Source: a virus
Virus record (IMG/VR): IMGVR_UViG_3300021424_000074
Location: 1 to 45,804 of that record
Direction: 5' to 3' (one strand)
Length of the DNA: 45,804 nt
Shown: positions 9,133 to 16,564 of the stretch, piece by piece
Layout: every line of letters starts with the position of its first letter
Position numbering within the stretch: the first letter of the stretch is position 1
Notes under the pieces: generated by a model
What the model saw: only the letters and a program-made list of their open reading frames with translations
Told to the model about the DNA's origin: nothing
Database searches by the model: none
Program-made: the position numbers and the translations under genes

Positions 9133-12090
9133 ATGAATATTTCGCAAAAAATATTAAGTGACATCACTGTCTTTATGAAATACGCTAAGTTTCAACCAAA
9201 ATTAAATAGAAGAGAGACATGGGAAGAGTTGGTGACACGTAACAAAGAAATGCACCAAAGAAAATACCCTCACATTAAAGATGAGATAGAAGAGGTATAT
9301 AAAATGGTGTATGACAAAAAAGTTTTACCATCCATGAGGTCATTACAATTTGGTGGAAAACCAATTGAGATTTCACCCAACAGAATCTACAATTGTGCAT
9401 ACATGCCAATAGATCATGTAGACGCATTTTCTGAAACAATGTTTTTACTTTTAGGTGGAACAGGAGTTGGATACTCGGTTCAAAAACACCACGTCGAAAA
9501 ACTACCCGAAATAAAAAAACCAAACCCTGAAAGAACAAGACGTTATCTAATTGGTGACTCTATTGAAGGATGGGCAGACGCCATTAAAGTATTAATGGAA
9601 TCATATTTAGGTTATAAGTCATCAACACCTGTATTTGATTTTTCAGATATTAGACAAAAAGGTGCGATGCTTGTAACATCAGGAGGTAAAGCTCCAGGAC
9701 CCCAACCATTAAAAGATTGTATTCATCAAATTACAAAAGTTTTGGATAACAAAAAAGATGGTGAAAGATTCAAACCTATCGAAACACATGACATCATTTG
9801 TCATATTGCTGATGCAGTACTTGCAGGTGGTATCAGACGAGCGGCACTTATTTCATTATTTTCGGCTGACGATGAAGAAATGATTTCTTGTAAGTCAGGA
9901 AATTGGTGGGAACAAAACGCACAAAGAGGTAGAGCAAATAACTCAGCGGTACTTCTTCGTCACAAAATCACAAAAGAATTCTTTATGGATCTTTGGAAAC
10001 GTATTGAATTATCAGGAGCAGGAGAACCAGGAATTTATCTATCTAACGATAAAGATTGGGGGACTAACCCATCATTAAGAGCCGGTACAAAAGTATTAAC
10101 AACCGATGGTATTTTTCCAATTGAAGAGCTTGAAGGTAAAAACTTTAAAGTTAAGAATTTAAACGGTGTTATTTCTGATGCTCGTTGTTGGTTATCAGGT
10201 CAAAATAAACAACTTTGGAAATTAAAATTAGAAGATGGTACTGAATATTATGCAACACCAGAACACGAATGGCCGGTTTGGGATGGTGAAAAGTATGTTA
10301 AAGTTAAAACACCTGAATTAACAAATGGTGATAGATTACCAATTTTAAGAGAAGAAAAATTATTTGATGGTGATTTGGGAACACATAACGATGGTTTTCT
10401 TTGCGGTTGGATTATTGGTGATGGTTGGGCATCAAATAGAAAAGATTATACCGAATATGGTATGGTTGTTTCCGATGACGACGACGAGTCCAATATTTCT
10501 GAAACGCTAGTAAATACAATAAAAGATAATGTCCCAACCTTTTCTGGTAATTTTAAAAGAAGATTTAAGAAAACTTTTAATACTGAAGAAGAAGAAATGC
10601 AAATTACATTGGTTGAAACAAAAACTAAAGAAATTAGTATTAACAATAAATCCGTATATGATTATCTATCAAAATTTGGTTCGTTAATAAAAAGTGAAGG
10701 GTTACCAAAAACAGTTTGGGTTAATGGTAGTGAAGAATTTAGAAAAGGTATTGTTGATGCTTTATTTAGTTCTGACGGACATATCGCAAAAACACAAAAA
10801 AGATTAACATTTACTACAAAACATAAACAATTGGCTGAAGATGTTTCAGAACTATTAGGTTTCTATGGTATTAAAACCAAAATAAAAACATCGACACAAA
10901 GTTTAGAAGGGTATGATACAGAATACACAAGATATGATTTGAGAATTAGTGAAACAACATCAATAAAACAATTTAGAAATATTTTTAAATTAACAAACAA
11001 AAGAAAACAAGAAGTTTTAGATAGTTATGAATTTAGATATAATATTTTTGATGACAAACAAATTAAAGTTGAATCTGTTGAATTAACTGATCTTTATGAA
11101 GATGTTTGGGATATATCGGTGTATGATGAAACACATTGTTTTCAGATATCAAAAGTTGTTACAGGTAATTGTTGCGAAATCGCACTACGACCATACCAAT
11201 TCTGTAACCTATGTGAGGTAAATGCTTCAGATATTGAATCACAAGAAGATTTTGATAAAAGAGTTAAAGCAGCATCATTCATTGGTACTTTACAAGCTGG
11301 TTATACTGACTTCCATTATTTGAGAGATATTTGGAAAAGAACAACCGAAAAAGACGCACTTATCGGTGTCGGTATGACAGGTATTGGTTCAGGTGTTGTG
11401 TTAGGTTATGATATGAAGAGAGCGGCCAAAATGGTTAAAGAAGAAAACGAAAGAGTTGCGAATTTGATTAACATTAATAAATCAGCAAGAACAACAACGG
11501 TTAAACCATCAGGTACCTCATCATTAGTATTAGGTACATCATCAGGAATTCATGCATGGCATAATGATTACTACCTAAGAAGAATTCGTGTAGGAAAAAA
11601 TGAATCAATTTATTCTTATTTAGCAATCAATCATCCTGAATTAATCGAAGACGAATACTTTAGACCACACGATACTGCGGTTATTACAATACCACAAAGA
11701 GCACCTGAAGGGTCTATTGTAAGACATGAATCAGTATTTCAAATGTTAGAAAGAGTTAAAAAAGTTTCACAAGAATGGATTAAACCTGGTCACAGAAACG
11801 GACAAAATACTCACAACGTTTCAGCTACAGTTTCAATCAAAGAAGATGAGTGGGAATTAGTTGGTGATTGGATGTGGAATAATAGAGATTTCTATAACGG
11901 ACTTTCAGTATTACCATACAACGGAGGAACATATACTCAAGCGCCATTTGAAGATTGTACAAAAGAAGATTTTGAAAGATTAGTTAAATCATTAACAGAT
12001 GTTGATCTTACAAAAGTTATTGAGTTACAAGATAATACAGATCTTCGTGGTGAGGCCGCTTGTGCTGGAGGTGCTTGTGAAATTGTATAA
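9133..12090 (+). CDS. nrdJ: B12-dependent ribonucleotide reductase (class II) with intein
   Basis: The precursor has 985 residues; removing the intein (residues 314-679) leaves 619. The exteins match the monomeric adenosylcobalamin-dependent reductase family that makes deoxyribonucleotides without a small subunit. Seen in order are NRIYNCAYMP with Cys88 (equivalent to Cys119 of the Lactobacillus enzyme), GGTGVGYSVQ, AGGIRRAAL, GAGEPGIYLSND, the split active-site motif NP|CCEIAL, CNLCEVN, VKPSGTSS and a C-terminal CAGGACEIV redox pair. Cys680 (first residue after the intein) would be the thiyl-radical cysteine, and Cys691, 11 residues later, its redox partner; Asn312 and Glu682 are the other active-site residues. 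The spliced enzyme is shorter than the 739-residue Lactobacillus protein. It provides precursors for phage replication next to the helicase gene. Confidence 0.88.
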   Translation: MNISQKILSDITVFMKYAKFQPKLNRRETWEELVTRNKEMHQRKYPHIKDEIEEVYKMVYDKKVLPSMRSLQFGGKPIEISPNRIYNCAYMPIDHVDAFSETMFLLLGGTGVGYSVQKHHVEKLPEIKKPNPERTRRYLIGDSIEGWADAIKVLMESYLGYKSSTPVFDFSDIRQKGAMLVTSGGKAPGPQPLKDCIHQITKVLDNKKDGERFKPIETHDIICHIADAVLAGGIRRAALISLFSADDEEMISCKSGNWWEQNAQRGRANNSAVLLRHKITKEFFMDLWKRIELSGAGEPGIYLSNDKDWGTNPSLRAGTKVLTTDGIFPIEELEGKNFKVKNLNGVISDARCWLSGQNKQLWKLKLEDGTEYYATPEHEWPVWDGEKYVKVKTPELTNGDRLPILREEKLFDGDLGTHNDGFLCGWIIGDGWASNRKDYTEYGMVVSDDDDESNISETLVNTIKDNVPTFSGNFKRRFKKTFNTEEEEMQITLVETKTKEISINNKSVYDYLSKFGSLIKSEGLPKTVWVNGSEEFRKGIVDALFSSDGHIAKTQKRLTFTTKHKQLAEDVSELLGFYGIKTKIKTSTQSLEGYDTEYTRYDLRISETTSIKQFRNIFKLTNKRKQEVLDSYEFRYNIFDDKQIKVESVELTDLYEDVWDISVYDETHCFQISKVVTGNCCEIALRPYQFCNLCEVNASDIESQEDFDKRVKAASFIGTLQAGYTDFHYLRDIWKRTTEKDALIGVGMTGIGSGVVLGYDMKRAAKMVKEENERVANLININKSARTTTVKPSGTSSLVLGTSSGIHAWHNDYYLRRIRVGKNESIYSYLAINHPELIEDEYFRPHDTAVITIPQRAPEGSIVRHESVFQMLERVKKVSQEWIKPGHRNGQNTHNVSATVSIKEDEWELVGDWMWNNRDFYNGLSVLPYNGGTYTQAPFEDCTKEDFERLVKSLTDVDLTKVIELQDNTDLRGEAACAGGACEIV
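10072..11169 (+). other. Intein with LAGLIDADG homing endonuclease
   Basis: The 366-residue insert starts with Ser-Leu-Arg-Ala-Gly-Thr-Lys-Val and the usual first block LTTDGIFPIEEL, and ends VVTGN before Cys, with DVWDISVYDETHCFQI as the block before it. The splicing junction restores GTNP-CCEIAL, the canonical reductase active site. Two dodecapeptide motifs, LCGWIIGDGWA and GIVDALFSSDGHI, show a two-motif LAGLIDADG endonuclease, so this is a full-size, likely mobile intein. The penultimate residue is Gly instead of the usual His, and the first residue is Ser instead of Cys, so splicing may be slower or regulated. Confidence 0.92.
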
Positions 12091-12110
12091 TCTTAGAAAG
12101 AATAATTAAA

Positions 12111-12338
12111 ATGAATGTAGGAGCATCAAAAGATTGGGTACAACAATTATATGTTAGAGAGTTTGGACCAAAACTTCAACCAACCGATTTTTATTGGAAT
12201 GATGGTAAAATGGTTATGACAGAAGAGTACCACATAAGAAGAGGAAAGTGTTGTGGTAGTGGATGTTTACATTGTTGTTATTGGCCACCATTTAAAAAGG
12301 GCAACACAAATTTAAAAGAATCACTGAGAAATCAGTGA
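12111..12338 (+). CDS. DUF5522-like cysteine-rich protein
   Basis: The 75-residue protein contains YHIRRGKCCGSGCLHCCYWP around residues 40-59. The spacing CC-x-x-x-C-x-x-C with RG before and P after is the signature I know from the small DUF5522 proteins that are common in Bacteroidota; the cysteines likely bind a metal, but no function is established. The N-terminal half has a GKMVMTEEYH strand as in that family. It follows the reductase gene by 20 bp and probably shares its message. Its stop codon lies inside the 3' arm of the terminator at 12319. The last 12 codons belong to a sequence that is duplicated about 1.4 kb downstream. Confidence 0.75.
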   Translation: MNVGASKDWVQQLYVREFGPKLQPTDFYWNDGKMVMTEEYHIRRGKCCGSGCLHCCYWPPFKKGNTNLKESLRNQ

Positions 12339-12367
12339 TTTTTTTTTTTGAACATATATTTATAATA
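12294..12367 (+). repeat. Terminator/leader repeat, copy 1
   Basis: From AAAAAGG through the hairpin to the TATATTTAT motif this sequence recurs at 13672-13745 with only a few substitutions and small indels. Copy 1 includes the 3' end of the DUF5522-like gene, a terminator and a promoter-like motif. Both copies stand before a gene with a capsid-targeting-like N-terminus. Confidence 0.8.
12319..12349 (+). terminator. Rho-independent terminator, copy 1
   Basis: A perfect 9-bp stem AATCACTGA / TCAGTGATT closes a GAAA tetraloop and runs into at least nine T. It ends the replication/reductase unit; the stop codon of the DUF5522-like gene is in its 3' arm. Confidence 0.88.
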
Positions 12368-12369
12368 AA
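12355..12369 (+). promoter_or_regulatory. Late-promoter-like motif
   Basis: TATATTTATAATAAA directly follows the terminator and ends about ten bases before the start of the 210-residue gene. It matches the recurring motif and is identical over the first nine bases to the one at 13732. Confidence 0.45.
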
Positions 12370-12378
12370 AAAAATATT

Positions 12379-13011
12379 ATGAATAGAATGATTATATCAG
12401 AAGACGAAAAATCGAGAATACTTGAAATGCACAAAAATGCAACAAAAAAACAATATTTAGTTGAACAAAAATTACAAGGGAATGTTGATTGGGCCAATAA
12501 ACAATCATCAGTAGTCAAAAATTTAACAGCACAATGGAACTCACGAAAAATACCTTTTACTCCAGTAATTGCCGGCCCATATCTATTATCACTTAATGAT
12601 ACAAACTTCAACAACAAACCTGAAATTTTTAAAAAAAATGAAGATTACACTGGGTCTGTTACTGGTTGGAGGTTAATTTGGGGAGGATTTCCTTGTATAC
12701 AAAATATTGGAAATGGGGGTTATTATACATTTGGTTCGACAGGGTTTAAAAATTTCAATGTTAATACCGATGTAATAGTACCTAATACGATTGAAACACT
12801 TAATAATAATTTAAATCAAGTTTCATTATCGACACTTCAAACCATGTGGAAAAATATTGAACAAGATACTAATTTTGTTAAATTTTTTGATATTGTTAAA
12901 AAAAGAGTTCTCGAATATCAAAATAATCCGACAGATGAAGCTGATGGAAAAGGATTCGATAAAATTACAGGAAATGCTGCAGACTTTTTAAAATCATTAA
13001 AATTTGCATAA
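12379..13011 (+). CDS. Putative internal head protein with capsid-targeting-like N-terminus
   Basis: The 210-residue protein begins with a charged helix, ISEDEKSRILEMH at residues 6-18, which is closely related to the N-terminus of the 549-residue protein at 43672 (ISESEKRRILNMH), and ends this segment with LVE at about residue 29. LVE fits the (L/I)xE cleavage site of T4-type prohead proteases. The mature part (about 180 residues) is not recognised; it has a Gly/aromatic-rich middle (GWRLIWGGFPCIQNIGNGGY) and a helical C-terminus. I infer that it is packaged in the head and cleaved during maturation; whether it is injected is unknown. It stands alone between a terminator and a convergent gene on the other strand. 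Confidence 0.6.
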   Translation: MNRMIISEDEKSRILEMHKNATKKQYLVEQKLQGNVDWANKQSSVVKNLTAQWNSRKIPFTPVIAGPYLLSLNDTNFNNKPEIFKKNEDYTGSVTGWRLIWGGFPCIQNIGNGGYYTFGSTGFKNFNVNTDVIVPNTIETLNNNLNQVSLSTLQTMWKNIEQDTNFVKFFDIVKKRVLEYQNNPTDEADGKGFDKITGNAADFLKSLKFA

Positions 13012-13061
13012 ATAGTTTAAAAAATAAATAAGAATAGATAGGGCGTAATATCTTTTCTTTT

Positions 13062-13613
13062 TTATGGAACCATACATTGACCACAGTCTAATGTCGGATC
13101 CTCATCATCATATGTTATCAATTCCCAAAAACCTATATAATTTTCAACCATTATAATATGATCAATATAATTCTGTATACCGATATTATATAATTCTAAT
13201 ATTTCTATAGTTCGTATATTATTTAGTCTATCATTTATTTTGATACTATAAATTCCTAAAATTTTTCTGGCTTTATTAAATGTGGCTTTAAGAAATTCAT
13301 TAGTATTTTTATCTTTCATATATTCAATACCATCTGAAAAATACATCGTATCTGGAATTGATTTGAAATAATTTTTATTCCATTTTTCAAATCTATCGAA
13401 AGCTACTAAATATTGAGTTTGTAGTAATGTGTCTTCAAGTTTTTTATATTCTTCGGATATGACTTTATAACGGGTATATGGTCCGGTATAATCAATACCA
13501 TATGAATCCAAAAGTTTATTTTGACTTTGATTCAATGAAGAGAAGTTGTATATATTTTGAGAAAAAGACACAAAATAAAAGAAGGAAATCAAAATAAATA
13601 ATAAGTTTTTCAT
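13062..13613 (-). CDS. Secreted protein of unknown function, lone reverse-strand gene
   Basis: The 183-residue product starts with MKNLLFILISFFYFVSFSQ, a signal peptide of the flavobacterial type, with likely cleavage after SFS. The mature part is mainly helical and charged, with a long segment of Lys/Glu/Tyr residues, and ends in CGQCMVP, a possible metal-binding or disulphide pair. No family is recognised. It is the only gene on the minus strand in the window, has its own Bacteroidota-type promoter, and lies inside an island flanked by the duplicated terminator/leader. These features suggest a cargo gene expressed independently of phage genes, perhaps altering the host envelope (for example superinfection exclusion); that function is a guess. 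The mature protein would be periplasmic or surface-exposed. Confidence 0.75.
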   Translation of the reverse strand: MKNLLFILISFFYFVSFSQNIYNFSSLNQSQNKLLDSYGIDYTGPYTRYKVISEEYKKLEDTLLQTQYLVAFDRFEKWNKNYFKSIPDTMYFSDGIEYMKDKNTNEFLKATFNKARKILGIYSIKINDRLNNIRTIEILELYNIGIQNYIDHIIMVENYIGFWELITYDDEDPTLDCGQCMVP

Positions 13614-13642
13614 AATTTATATTTTTTTTTAAGGTTATAATA

Positions 13643-13674
13643 CAAATATATAAAAAACTATTTAATTTACCAAA
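13643..13674 (-). promoter_or_regulatory. Bacteroidota-type promoter of secreted protein gene
   Basis: On the minus strand TTTG (complement of 13671-13674) is followed after exactly 20 bp by TATATTTG (complement of 13643-13650). This is a perfect match to the Bacteroidota primary sigma consensus TTTG / TAnnTTTG and lies 30 bases before the ATG. The -33 element is within the duplicated terminator/leader repeat. Confidence 0.75.
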
Positions 13675-13745
13675 AAGGTAACACAAATTTAAAAAAATCA
13701 CTGAGTAATCAGTGATTTTTTTATTTAACAATATATTTATTAATA
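13672..13745 (+). repeat. Terminator/leader repeat, copy 2
   Basis: This copy keeps AAAAAGG, ACACAAATTTAAAA, the hairpin and the TATATTTAT motif of copy 1. It contains a relic of the DUF5522-like 3' end that no longer belongs to a gene (KKVTQI then stop). Two differences are in the tetraloop (GAAA to GTAA) and the spacer, and the hairpin stem is unchanged, as expected if its function is preserved. Confidence 0.8.
13696..13722 (+). terminator. Rho-independent terminator, copy 2
   Basis: The same 9-bp stem AATCACTGA / TCAGTGATT as at 12319, here with a GTAA loop, is followed by seven T. On the + strand no gene lies between the two copies except the 210-residue gene, so it probably terminates that transcript or antisense read-through across the reverse gene. 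Confidence 0.8.
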
Positions 13746-13748
13746 AAA
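13732..13748 (+). promoter_or_regulatory. Late-promoter-like motif
   Basis: TATATTTATTAATAAAA directly follows the terminator and ends eight bases before the ATG at 13757. It matches the recurring motif. Confidence 0.45.
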
Positions 13749-13756
13749 TTAAAAAT

Positions 13757-14095
13757 ATGAAAAGAATAATTAGATTAACTGAATCAGATCTTGCTAGAAT
13801 TGTAAGAAGAGTTATTAAAGAAAGTAATGACGATTTATTACAGTGTATTGCTAACGCTTATGGGTTAGGATTGGCTGATGTAATTAAGTTGACTCCTTGT
13901 AGTGATTGTCAAGAAAACCCTTCTCCAGAAAACGCTGAAAAATGTTTAAAGGCGGTAAAAAAAGTAGCAATATCAAAAGGATATGATATTATTGAAATGG
14001 CAAAAAGAACATTAGAGGCGTCTGCATGTCTTACAAAAATGGGTGGAGACGGTGGTCGTGTTAAAGTACCAGGTATTGGTGGTGGTATGTATTAA
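13757..14095 (+). CDS. Small putative internal head protein with capsid-targeting-like N-terminus
   Basis: I chose ATG 13757, giving 112 residues, because an earlier in-frame ATG at 13712 lies inside the terminator hairpin. The N-terminus carries RLTESDLARIVRRVIKE, a basic amphipathic helix ending in IKE, which fits the (I/L)xE prohead protease consensus. The same pattern (TESYISRIVRRVLRE) occurs in the middle of the 549-residue protein at 43672. The mature part has a CSDC pair near residue 54, two more cysteines, and a Gly-rich C-terminus ending GIGGGMY. No known family is recognised. I infer a packaged head protein processed on maturation. A terminator follows 29 bp after the stop, so the gene forms a single-gene unit. 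Confidence 0.65.
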   Translation: MKRIIRLTESDLARIVRRVIKESNDDLLQCIANAYGLGLADVIKLTPCSDCQENPSPENAEKCLKAVKKVAISKGYDIIEMAKRTLEASACLTKMGGDGGRVKVPGIGGGMY

Positions 14096-14124
14096 ATAAA
14101 AAAATTATAACAAAAAATATTTTT

Positions 14125-14152
14125 GGGTAGTCTTAAATGGTTACCCTTTTTT
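14125..14152 (+). terminator. Rho-independent terminator
   Basis: GGGTAG pairs with TTACCC (five pairs plus one G-T) around a ten-base loop and is followed by six T. It separates the small head-type gene from the baseplate operon. Confidence 0.75.
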
Positions 14153-14184
14153 ATTTATATAAAATTATATAAGATTATATTTAT
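14151..14184 (+). promoter_or_regulatory. Late-promoter-like motifs before baseplate operon
   Basis: Two matches to the recurring motif occur: TTATTTATATAAAA at 14151 and TATATTTAT at 14176. The second ends only five bases before the ATG of the gp25-like gene, so if it were a -10 element the message would start at or near the ATG; the first leaves a normal leader. Confidence 0.4.
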
Positions 14185-14189
14185 TTGAT

Positions 14190-14651
14190 ATGGCTAATGG
14201 TATTACATATGGTATAAATTTTCCTTTCAGACAAAGTCAAAAAGGAACTTATGTTAATTTAACAGAAGAAACAGGAGACGAAATACGTGCAAATTTGGTT
14301 CATCTATTACTAACAAGAAAGGGGTATAGGTATTATTTACCTGATTTTGGTACAAGACTTTATGAATATATTTTTGAACCTTTGGATGGTGAAACCTTTG
14401 ACACACTTAGATCTGAAATAGAAGACTCAGTTAATAAATATATACCTAACTTAACAATTCAAAATATTTCAATTGAACCATATATAAACTCAGAAGAATC
14501 TATAGGCGAATTACCATCAGAACAATTTGACATTCCTGTTTATAGGGTGCCTGGCGCTAATACTGAAGAATATACCGCAAAAGTTAAAATAGAATATACT
14601 GACGATAATAACCCTTTTGGATCCAGGGAATTTGTTATTATAAATTTATAG
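14190..14651 (+). CDS. Baseplate wedge protein, T4 gp25-like
   Basis: The 153-residue protein belongs to the gp25/GPW family, a conserved piece of the baseplate wedge core of contractile tails that contacts the sheath. The family order is clear: TGDEIRANLVHLLLTRKGYRYYLPDFGTRLYEYIFEP, where LLLTRKGYR and PDFGTRL are the most conserved parts, followed by a helix and a strand with NLTIQNISIEP. It is slightly longer than T4 gp25 (132 residues) because of an insertion near residues 100-130. It is the first gene of the baseplate operon and is followed after four bases by the gp6-like gene, the usual partner in the wedge. Confidence 0.9.
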   Translation: MANGITYGINFPFRQSQKGTYVNLTEETGDEIRANLVHLLLTRKGYRYYLPDFGTRLYEYIFEPLDGETFDTLRSEIEDSVNKYIPNLTIQNISIEPYINSEESIGELPSEQFDIPVYRVPGANTEEYTAKVKIEYTDDNNPFGSREFVIINL

Positions 14652-14655
14652 TAAA

Positions 14656-16494
14656 ATGGCAAACAAAAAAATATCATACACAGAAAGAGATTTTGAAGGA
14701 ATAAGAAGAGACTTATTAAACTTTACCCAACAGTATTATCCAGAGTTAATACAAAATTTTAATGATGCGTCTGTTTTTTCAGTCTTAATGGATTTAAATG
14801 CTGCGGTTGCCGATAACTTGAATTTCCACATAGATAGAAGTGTTCAAGAAACTGTTTTACAATATGCACAACAAAGGTCATCAATTTTTAACATCGCTAG
14901 AACATACGGTTTAAAAATTCCTGGATATAGACCTTCAGTTGCTGTTGTTGACATATCTATTACTGTTCCACCTTTAGGTGATAGTGAAGACACTAGATAT
15001 TTGGGTATTTTAAGAGCAGGTGCCCAATTTAATGGAGGAGGAACGACTTTTGAGACTTTATATGATATAGACTTCTCAAGTCAATTTAATGCCGAGGGTT
15101 TTATAAATAGAACAAAAAAACCAGTTTTCAATCAAAGTAACGGTTTAAATAGTTATATAATAACAAAAAGGGAGGTTGTTGTTAATGGAACAACAAAAGT
15201 TTTTAAAAGAGTAGTGAATTCTACTGACGTTGTACCATTTTTTAATTTTTTCTTACCTGAAAAAAACGTTTTAGGTGTCACATCAATAGTACAAAAAGAC
15301 GGTACGTCATACACAACAACACCATCATATAGTGATTTTAACAGTTCCACTGATAGGTGGTATGAGGTAGATTCTTTAGTCGAAGACACGATCTTTATTG
15401 AAGACCCAACTAAACCGGTAGACTCTGCGGGTGTTAAAGTTGGTAAATATCTAAAAACTGAAAATAGATTTATAACAGAATACACACCTGAAGGGTTTCT
15501 TAAAGTACAATTTGGTGCCTCAACAACAACTCCTAATGAACAACTTAGTAATTTCACAAGAACAGGTGTTCCACTAAATTTAGCCAATTACCAAAATAAT
15601 ATTGGTTTAGGTTTGACAGTAAAACCTAATACCACCTTATTTGTCCAATATAGAGTTGGTGGCGGACTGGCATCAAATATCGGTGTCGGAGCAATAACAC
15701 AAGTAGGCACTGTTGATTTTGTTGTGAATGGTCCTTCTGAACAATACAATAGAGATGTAGTACAATCATTAGAAGTAAATAACGTTACCGCAGCTATAGG
15801 TGGTGCAAATCAACCTACAATTGATGAAGTTAGAAATATGGTTACTTATAATTTTGCTGCTCAAAAAAGAGCGGTCACAATCAACGACTATAAATCTATA
15901 ATAGATACAATGCCTGGTAATTTTGGTGCACCAGCGAAAGTAGCAATAAGTGAAGTAGATAATAAAATATCAATTAAAATATTATCATATGATGATAGTG
16001 GGGTTTTAACACAGACAGTATCTAATAATTTGAAAACTAATTTAGCCACATATCTATCGAGATATAGAATGATAAATGACTACATTTCAATTGAAATAGC
16101 TAAAGTAATTGATTTAGAATTTGAGGTTTTTGTTGTTTTAGATAGTTCGGGTAGTCAAGCAGAAGTCATAACACAAATAATAAATAATATTAGTGGTTAT
16201 ATGTCACCACAATCGAGAGAGTTGGGTCAAAATGTTAATATTGCAGATATTAAAAGAAACATACAAGATATTAGTGGTGTAAATACAATAACCGAAATTA
16301 GGGTTTATAATAAAGTAGGTGGCCAGTATTCCTCATCAGAAACCTCACAAAGGTATATTGATAATACTACAAAACAAATAGAATTAATTGAAGAAACAAT
16401 ATACGCAGAACCTGATCAAATATATCAAGTTAGATTTGCAACTAAAGATATCAAAGTTAGAGTTAAAAATCTTTCAACCGTAGACTTCGGATAA
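14656..16494 (+). CDS. Baseplate wedge protein, T4 gp6 / baseplate J-like
   Basis: The 612-residue protein resembles T4 gp6 and the baseplate J family, which form the ring around the baseplate hub. The N-terminus SYTERDFEGIRRDLLNFTQQYYPEL followed by NDASVFSVLMDLNAAVADNLNFHIDR is characteristic: these helices position the protein on gp25. The middle part consists of beta-rich sequence, and the C-terminal part has the RAVTINDYKSIIDTMPGNF segment and an inter-domain dimerisation region (SPQSRELGQNVNIADIKRNI) known from gp6. Its length is close to T4 gp6 (660). It is coupled to the gp25-like gene and lies upstream of the giant 2088-residue gene. Confidence 0.88.
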   Translation: MANKKISYTERDFEGIRRDLLNFTQQYYPELIQNFNDASVFSVLMDLNAAVADNLNFHIDRSVQETVLQYAQQRSSIFNIARTYGLKIPGYRPSVAVVDISITVPPLGDSEDTRYLGILRAGAQFNGGGTTFETLYDIDFSSQFNAEGFINRTKKPVFNQSNGLNSYIITKREVVVNGTTKVFKRVVNSTDVVPFFNFFLPEKNVLGVTSIVQKDGTSYTTTPSYSDFNSSTDRWYEVDSLVEDTIFIEDPTKPVDSAGVKVGKYLKTENRFITEYTPEGFLKVQFGASTTTPNEQLSNFTRTGVPLNLANYQNNIGLGLTVKPNTTLFVQYRVGGGLASNIGVGAITQVGTVDFVVNGPSEQYNRDVVQSLEVNNVTAAIGGANQPTIDEVRNMVTYNFAAQKRAVTINDYKSIIDTMPGNFGAPAKVAISEVDNKISIKILSYDDSGVLTQTVSNNLKTNLATYLSRYRMINDYISIEIAKVIDLEFEVFVVLDSSGSQAEVITQIINNISGYMSPQSRELGQNVNIADIKRNIQDISGVNTITEIRVYNKVGGQYSSSETSQRYIDNTTKQIELIEETIYAEPDQIYQVRFATKDIKVRVKNLSTVDFG

Positions 16495-16541
16495 ATTATT
16501 TATTTTGATGATTTATAACTTATCTTAAAATTGATAAAATA

Positions 16542-16556
16542 AGTATTTATCGACAA
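16542..16556 (+). promoter_or_regulatory. Late-promoter-like motif
   Basis: AGTATTTATCGACAA lies nine bases before the ATG of the giant baseplate gene, in a 70-bp gap. The first half matches the recurring motif; the second half does not. A weak inverted repeat ACTTAT / ATAAGT (16518-16544) precedes it. Confidence 0.3.
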
Positions 16557-16564
16557 AGAAGAAT

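Noticed and set aside
9133-12090. Class I reductase large subunit (NrdA)
   Set aside because: No NrdB-type small subunit gene follows, and the C-terminal CAGGAC pair, the YNCAYMP segment and the spacing of the active-site cysteines fit the monomeric B12-dependent type.
13712-13756. Earlier ATG for the 112-residue head-type protein
   Set aside because: It lies inside the 3' arm of the terminator hairpin and would add a 15-residue AT-coded extension before the conserved N-terminal helix.
16518-16544. Terminator before the giant baseplate gene
   Set aside because: The inverted repeat ACTTAT / ATAAGT is short, AT-only at its ends, has a 15-base loop and no T run, so it is not convincing.
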